This document shows positions 59,943 to 64,000 of a DNA stretch of 64,000 nucleotides, piece after piece (the stretch's first letter is position 1; the number at the start of each line of letters is the position of its first letter). The DNA is taken from assembly GCF_000745965.1 (NCBI RefSeq), contig NZ_JQKI01000013.1, positions 62,001 to 126,000 on the forward strand, in the 5' to 3' direction. This DNA comes from Edaphobacter aggregans DSM 19364 (lineage in GTDB: Bacteria; Acidobacteriota; Terriglobia; Terriglobales; Acidobacteriaceae). The notes beneath the pieces are model-generated. The model saw nothing but the letters and a program-made list of their open reading frames with translations, did no database searches and was not told where the DNA came from. The position numbers were made by a program, and so were the translations under genes.

Positions 59943-61283
59943 CTATTGCTTTTTGCCTTCGTGCTGCGCTCCGTTCTGGTAGATGACGAGGCGTGAGATG
60001 GTGTGGGTGGCGGGGTCGCGGAAGAACTCGACCTGGGCGTCGGCGACTTTGAGGAAGAAATGTGAATCGGATTCGGCGAAGACGTCGACGGGGTTCTGCT
60101 TGCCTAGCTTGGCGGAGAGGCGGGGGCCGTTGACGGCGATGACGAGATCGGCATCGAGGTCGGCTACGCGGTAGGTGCCCGCGTAGTCGGGGAGCGTGGT
60201 GGCGGGGAGGGTGATCTCTTTGCGTTCGGAGGGGAGGGTGAAGGGCTGGCCAAGGGCGGCGCGACTGAGGTAGCGTGCGACCTGATCGGGCGCGCCACCG
60301 GTGAGGTTGCCGAGGACGATGATGGTCAGTTTGTCGTCGGGGTAGTGGTTGAGGGACGTGTTGAAGCCCTCGATGCCTCCGCCGTGGGTGATGAGCTTGT
60401 GGCCGTCGACGGTGCGGATGAAGAGGCCGCAGCCGTAGTCGGACTTGTAGGGCGTGGTCATCTTTGCGAGCGACTCAGGCTTGAGAACTTTGCCGCCGAA
60501 GAGAGCTTGCTCCCACTTGAGCAGATCGCCGGTGGTGGAGTAGAGGGCCCCGGCGGAAAACGGGATGGTCATACTGATGTAGCCGTCGTGTTCGATGCCG
60601 CGGGGCGAGCGGCGATAGCCCTGGGCGCGCTGGGAGAGGATGGCGGCGTTGGAGTCGATGCCGGTGTCCTTCATGCCGAGCGGGGTGAAGATGTTTTGTT
60701 GCAGGAAGTCGGCGTAGGTCTGGCCGGAGACCTTTTCAATGAGGTAGCCGAGGAGGACGTAGCCAGAGTTGGAGTAGGAGAACTTGGTGCCGGGCTCGAA
60801 GTCGAGGGGCTTATCGCGGAAGCGTGCGACGAGCTCCGCAGGGTTGGTGTCCTTCCACTCGGTGGTGCGGTAGTCGGGAAAGCCTGTGAAGGAGGGGATG
60901 CCGGAGGTGTGGGTGAGGACGTTGTAGATGGTGATCTTGGACCAGGCGGCGGGGGCGTCGGGCATGTACTTGCTGACGGGGTCGTCGATGTTGAGCTTGC
61001 CGCGCTCCTGGAGGAGAAGGATGCCGGCGGCGGTGAACTGCTTGGTGATGGAGCCGAGGCGGAACCTTGTGGTGGGGGAGTTGGGGATCGACCACTCGAG
61101 GTCGGCGGAGCCGTAGCCCTGGTCGATGAGGGTGTGGCCGTCTTTGACGACGAGGACGGTGCCCATGAAGGTCTTTTCGCCGGCGTAGCTGGCGATGATC
61201 TGCTGCATGCGCGGGGTGGGGTTGGTTTGGGCGAGGGCGGAGAGAGGTGTGAGGCAGAGGAGGACGGCGGCGAATTGGCGCAT
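59943..61283 (-). CDS. Secreted class-C beta-lactamase-like serine hydrolase
   Basis: 446 residues. Signal peptide (FAAVLLCLTPLSALAQ), then the beta-lactamase/DD-peptidase fold with SxxK SITK (Ser78-Lys81), YSN (Tyr170-Asn172) and HGGG in LITHGGGIEGF in place of KTG. The last 90 residues (ITLPATTLPDYAGTYRVADLDADLVIAVNGPRLSAKL) form the lipocalin-like DUF3471-type domain often seen in this family. It may hydrolyse peptides or esters; resistance is not implied. Alone, with a 144-base gap to the threonine synthase gene. Confidence 0.9.
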   Translation of the reverse strand: MRQFAAVLLCLTPLSALAQTNPTPRMQQIIASYAGEKTFMGTVLVVKDGHTLIDQGYGSADLEWSIPNSPTTRFRLGSITKQFTAAGILLLQERGKLNIDDPVSKYMPDAPAAWSKITIYNVLTHTSGIPSFTGFPDYRTTEWKDTNPAELVARFRDKPLDFEPGTKFSYSNSGYVLLGYLIEKVSGQTYADFLQQNIFTPLGMKDTGIDSNAAILSQRAQGYRRSPRGIEHDGYISMTIPFSAGALYSTTGDLLKWEQALFGGKVLKPESLAKMTTPYKSDYGCGLFIRTVDGHKLITHGGGIEGFNTSLNHYPDDKLTIIVLGNLTGGAPDQVARYLSRAALGQPFTLPSERKEITLPATTLPDYAGTYRVADLDADLVIAVNGPRLSAKLGKQNPVDVFAESDSHFFLKVADAQVEFFRDPATHTISRLVIYQNGAQHEGKKQ

Positions 61284-61427
61284 GAGGCTCCTGTACGTTC
61301 GAGGACGGAAAATGTTCCTCGATGTAGGAGGCGATGCCGACGAAATACAGGGATATCTCCACTTCGCCGCTCACGATGAGTCTGTGAGCGGCTTCGGTCG
61401 AGATGACGCCATGACAAGCCGAGAATT

Positions 61428-62702
61428 CTATTGCGGGGTGATGATGCCTCCTACGGGGAGGCTGGTGGGCAGGGTGCCGGGGCGGCGGAGGTGCATGGCT
61501 TCGGCGGTCATGTCGGTGTACTTGAGGCCGGCTCCGGTGTTGAAGAGGACGACCTTGTCGGTGGGGGAGAGTTCGCCGGACTGGATGAGCTGGTCGTAGG
61601 CGGCGGTGGCGGCGGCTCCTTCCGGGGAGAGGAAGATGCCCTCATTGCGGGCGTAGTCGAGGATGCTGGCGAGGATAGTTGCGTCGTCGCTGGCGATGGC
61701 CTTGCCGCCGGATTTTTCCAGGATGTCGAGGATGATGTAGTCGCCGTAGGGCTTGGGGACGCGGAGGCCGGCGGCGAAGGTGTCGGCGTTGGGGAAGAAC
61801 TCGCTGGTGGGCTTGTGGTGGTCGAAGGCGGTGGCGATGGGGGCGCAGCCGGAGGCCTGGAGGGCGTACATCTTCGGGCGCCTGCCGGTGACCCAGCCTA
61901 GTGCTTCCATCTCTTCGAAGGCCTTCCACATGCCGATGAGGCCGACGCCTCCTCCGGTGGGGTAGAAGACGGCGTCGGGGTAGGTCCAGCCGAGCTGCTC
62001 GACTAGCTCGTAGCCCATGGTTTTTTTCCCTTCGACGCGGTAGGGCTCTTTCAACGTGGAGATGTCGAACCAGACTTCGTTCGCGGGGGTGTTGGAGTCT
62101 CTTTGCTGCTTGATGCGCTCGCCGACGATGCGGGCGCAGTCGGAGATGAGGCCGTCGATCAGGTTGACGTCGGCTCCGTAGGCGATGCCTTCGACGTAGT
62201 TGGCGAAGGGGACGTCCTGGGGCATGAAGATGTGGGCGGCGATTCCGGCGGCGGCGGCGTAGGCGGCGAGGGCTCCGGCGGCGTTGCCGGCGGAGGGCAC
62301 GGCGAGGTGCTGGAGGCCGTAGTGCTTCGCCATGGTGACGGCGAGGCCGAGGCCGCGGGCCTTGAAGGTGCCGGTGGGGTTGGCTCCCTCCTCCTTGATG
62401 TAGAGGCCGGGGTAGCGCTTGCTGTGAAGCATGGGGGTCCAGCCTTCGCCGAGGGTGACGGGGGCAACCGGATTATCTGGCGCACCGCTGGGAAGGACGT
62501 TTGCGTAGCGCCACATGCCGAGGCTCGTTGGGCTGGCCGCTGCGCGCGCGGCGATGTCTTCGCGGCGGGCGGTGCGCTTGAGCTCGTCCATATCGTAGCG
62601 GACGTAGAGGGAGCCGGCGCAGAGGGGGCAGAGGGTTTGGGGAGTTTCGGGGGAGACGTGGTTGTGGCAGCGGGAGCACTCGAGCGATGCGATACGGGGC
62701 AT
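61428..62702 (-). CDS. thrC: Threonine synthase
   Basis: 424 residues of the PLP-dependent fold type II. An N-terminal zinc ribbon (Cys9, Cys12, Cys25, Cys28) is followed by EGWTPMLHSKRYPGLYIKEEGANPTGTFKARGLGLAVTMAKHYG with the PLP lysine. AVPSAGNAAGALAAYAAAAG and YPTGGGVGLIGMWKAFEEME are phosphate and cofactor loops. It converts O-phosphohomoserine to threonine. The zinc-ribbon form is typical of archaeal and many bacterial threonine synthases. Divergent from the HAD gene. Confidence 0.92.
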   Translation of the reverse strand: MPRIASLECSRCHNHVSPETPQTLCPLCAGSLYVRYDMDELKRTARREDIAARAAASPTSLGMWRYANVLPSGAPDNPVAPVTLGEGWTPMLHSKRYPGLYIKEEGANPTGTFKARGLGLAVTMAKHYGLQHLAVPSAGNAAGALAAYAAAAGIAAHIFMPQDVPFANYVEGIAYGADVNLIDGLISDCARIVGERIKQQRDSNTPANEVWFDISTLKEPYRVEGKKTMGYELVEQLGWTYPDAVFYPTGGGVGLIGMWKAFEEMEALGWVTGRRPKMYALQASGCAPIATAFDHHKPTSEFFPNADTFAAGLRVPKPYGDYIILDILEKSGGKAIASDDATILASILDYARNEGIFLSPEGAAATAAYDQLIQSGELSPTDKVVLFNTGAGLKYTDMTAEAMHLRRPGTLPTSLPVGGIITPQ

Positions 62703-62744
62703 AGTTCGATGCTACCGGATGACGTGCGATGCGAGAATGGAGGG

Positions 62745-63725
62745 ATGGCTGATAGGAAGCGCCTGCGCATGGTGGCGGTGGATGTGGATGGGACGCTGCT
62801 GGGCGCCGACGGCAAGGTGAGCGCGCGGAATGTGGCGGCTCTGAAGGCGGCGGAGCGGGCCGGAGTGGAGGTCGTGATTGCGACGGGGCGGCGGCACAGC
62901 TATGCGATGAAGGTGCTTCGGGGGCTGGGGCTGAGCGAGGAGAGCGGGCTGATCAGCTCGAATGGCGGGGTGGTGCGGACGCTGGGGGGGCGGCTGCTGG
63001 AGAGGACTCTGCTGGAGCAGCGGACGGCGGAGTGGCTGTGCGGGCATATTGGGGAGTTTCGGCGGGCGCTGCTGGTGACGTTCGACCGTGTGCGGGAAGA
63101 CGGCGACGACACCCGCGGGGCGCTGGTGGTGGAGGAGATGGACGAGCTCAACGGCAGCATCGGGAAGTGGATGGCGGCAAATGAGCCTTATATCGAGAGG
63201 GTTGTACCGATGGAGGCGGCGCTGGGGCGCGAGGGGCTGATCCAGATGATGCTGTGCGGGACGATCGAGCGGATGCGGGAGGCGGAGGCGCTGCTGCTGG
63301 GTGATCCGAAGGTGGTGGGAGTGGGGCTGGAGCCGCTGGGAAGGAGCGAGGTTCGGCGGGAGGGCGCGGGGTTGGCGGCTGAGGGCGCGGCGCAGGCTGA
63401 GGCGGCGCTGCACCGGACGGAGTATCCGGAGAGGGATCTGAGCATCGTTGACATCCTGCCGGCGGGGTGCAGCAAGGGGCGGGCTCTGCTGGACCTGGCG
63501 CGGGAGCGCGGGGTGGAGCGGGAGGAGATTCTGGCGATCGGGGACAACTGGAACGATGTTTCGATGCTGGAGGCGGCGGGGAGCGCGGTGCTGATGGCGA
63601 ACGCTCCGGAGGACCTGAAGGAGGTTGCCGTGGGGCGTGGGTGGAGCGTGGGGGCGCACCATCTGGAGGACGGGGTGGCCGTGGCGGTAGAGGCAGTGCT
63701 GGATCGGGCGCTGCATGGGGTATGA
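62745..63725 (+). CDS. HAD superfamily (Cof/type IIB) phosphatase
   Basis: 326 residues. Motif I DVDGTLLG (Asp13, Asp15), motif II near VVIATGRRHSY, motif III Lys in SIVDILPAGCSKGRALL, and motif IV GDNWNDVSMLEAAG mark a Cof-type HAD with a C2B cap. Such enzymes hydrolyse sugar phosphates or flavin-type substrates. The stretch DELNGSIGKWMAANEPYIERVVPMEAALGREG lies in the cap. Start 62745 is chosen because the longer frame back to 62103 runs antisense to thrC. Confidence 0.9.
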   Translation: MADRKRLRMVAVDVDGTLLGADGKVSARNVAALKAAERAGVEVVIATGRRHSYAMKVLRGLGLSEESGLISSNGGVVRTLGGRLLERTLLEQRTAEWLCGHIGEFRRALLVTFDRVREDGDDTRGALVVEEMDELNGSIGKWMAANEPYIERVVPMEAALGREGLIQMMLCGTIERMREAEALLLGDPKVVGVGLEPLGRSEVRREGAGLAAEGAAQAEAALHRTEYPERDLSIVDILPAGCSKGRALLDLARERGVEREEILAIGDNWNDVSMLEAAGSAVLMANAPEDLKEVAVGRGWSVGAHHLEDGVAVAVEAVLDRALHGV

Positions 63726-63822
63726 GCCCGAGAGAGAGACGACGATCCGGCCAATGGCACGTTTGTGGGTGTAACGAGGGAGATCGTCAGTGCCAAGCAG
63801 TGGTAGGCTCTTGGGAGTGGCG

Positions 63823-64000
63823 ATGAGGCCCAGTCCGGTTTGGCGAGTCGTTCGCCTGGGATGTGCTGCCCTTGCGGTCGTCGCGATGGTGTGCCCGGTG
63901 TCGCGGGCGGCCGAGCATGTGACTTTGAAGAATGGGTTTGAGCTGGACTGCGTGCGTCGCGAGGCAGTGGGGGATCGCGTCCGGCTGTATCTGATAAGCG
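63823..64000 (+). CDS. Secreted protein, N-terminal fragment (runs off right edge)
   Basis: From the ATG at 63823 (GGGAG 6 bases upstream) the frame is open to the window end for 59 codons. It has a signal peptide with Arg-rich head and hydrophobic core (LGCAALAVVAMVCPVSRAA) and then EHVTLKNGFELDCVRREAVGDRVRLYL. From memory this opening resembles acidobacterial lytic-transglycosylase precursors, but the fragment is too short to be sure. Confidence 0.5.
   Translation, partial: MRPSPVWRVVRLGCAALAVVAMVCPVSRAAEHVTLKNGFELDCVRREAVGDRVRLYLIS

Overview
The window looks like chromosomal DNA from an Acidobacteriota of the Acidobacteriaceae type (Granulicella/Edaphobacter/Terriglobus-like). This is inference from several signs: GC-rich coding DNA with strong C/G third-position bias, a PEP-CTERM protein, a futalosine-pathway menaquinone gene, many secreted M13/M24/CE1-like hydrolases, and several intergenic repeat families. 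No rRNA, tRNA, CRISPR array, prophage or insertion sequence was recognised. Almost every gene is complete; one gene is cut at each edge (1-276 minus, 63823-64000 plus).

Layout. 0-3.6 kb: a secreted protein fragment, a Ca2+/H+ antiporter, a DUF2490 outer-membrane protein and coaD. 3.7-5.6 kb: an ECF sigma factor, its zinc-binding anti-sigma factor and a Spy/CpxP-like periplasmic protein, probably an envelope-stress unit. 5.7-9.8 kb: recA, a two-domain ThyX-like protein, fabG and an acetyltransferase. 10-14.8 kb: XRE regulator, rhomboid protease, a zinc-finger membrane protein, WalJ-type hydrolase, PEP-CTERM protein and MaoC dehydratase. 14.8-20.7 kb: a repeat-rich stretch with two composite repeat cassettes around a 3-hydroxyacyl-CoA dehydrogenase, a PP2C phosphatase, an orphan beta-class DNA methyltransferase, a phosphoesterase and a VKOR oxidoreductase. 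20.7-26.4 kb: mqnC, a cellulose-synthase-like glycosyltransferase, a low-GC membrane protein, an X-Pro-type peptidase and a beta-barrel protein.

26.5-36 kb is the cell-shape block, all transcribed leftward: mreC-mreD-mrdA-(Uma2 nuclease)-rodA, then RNase E/G. mreB lies alone at 46.4 kb. 36-48.5 kb: tandem CE1-like esterases, era, an acetyltransferase, a TIM-barrel epimerase, ald-ntrY-ntrX, mreB, and an Xre-RES toxin-antitoxin pair. 48.5-52.2 kb: phoH-ybeY-corC (a widely conserved trio) and rpsT. 52.3-64 kb: a secreted propeller-like protein, M13 peptidase, EamA and MATE transporters, MOSC protein, class-C beta-lactamase-like hydrolase, threonine synthase, a HAD phosphatase and the start of a second secreted protein.

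Most notable: an RNase E/G whose S1 domain is split by an insertion of about 650 disordered residues; an NtrC-family regulator whose sigma54-contact loop GAFTGA reads GAVLGG; a fused ThyX pair with the RHR motif kept in only one half; a Uma2 nuclease gene inside the elongasome operon; and a composite palindrome/hexamer-array/palindrome repeat cassette seen twice.
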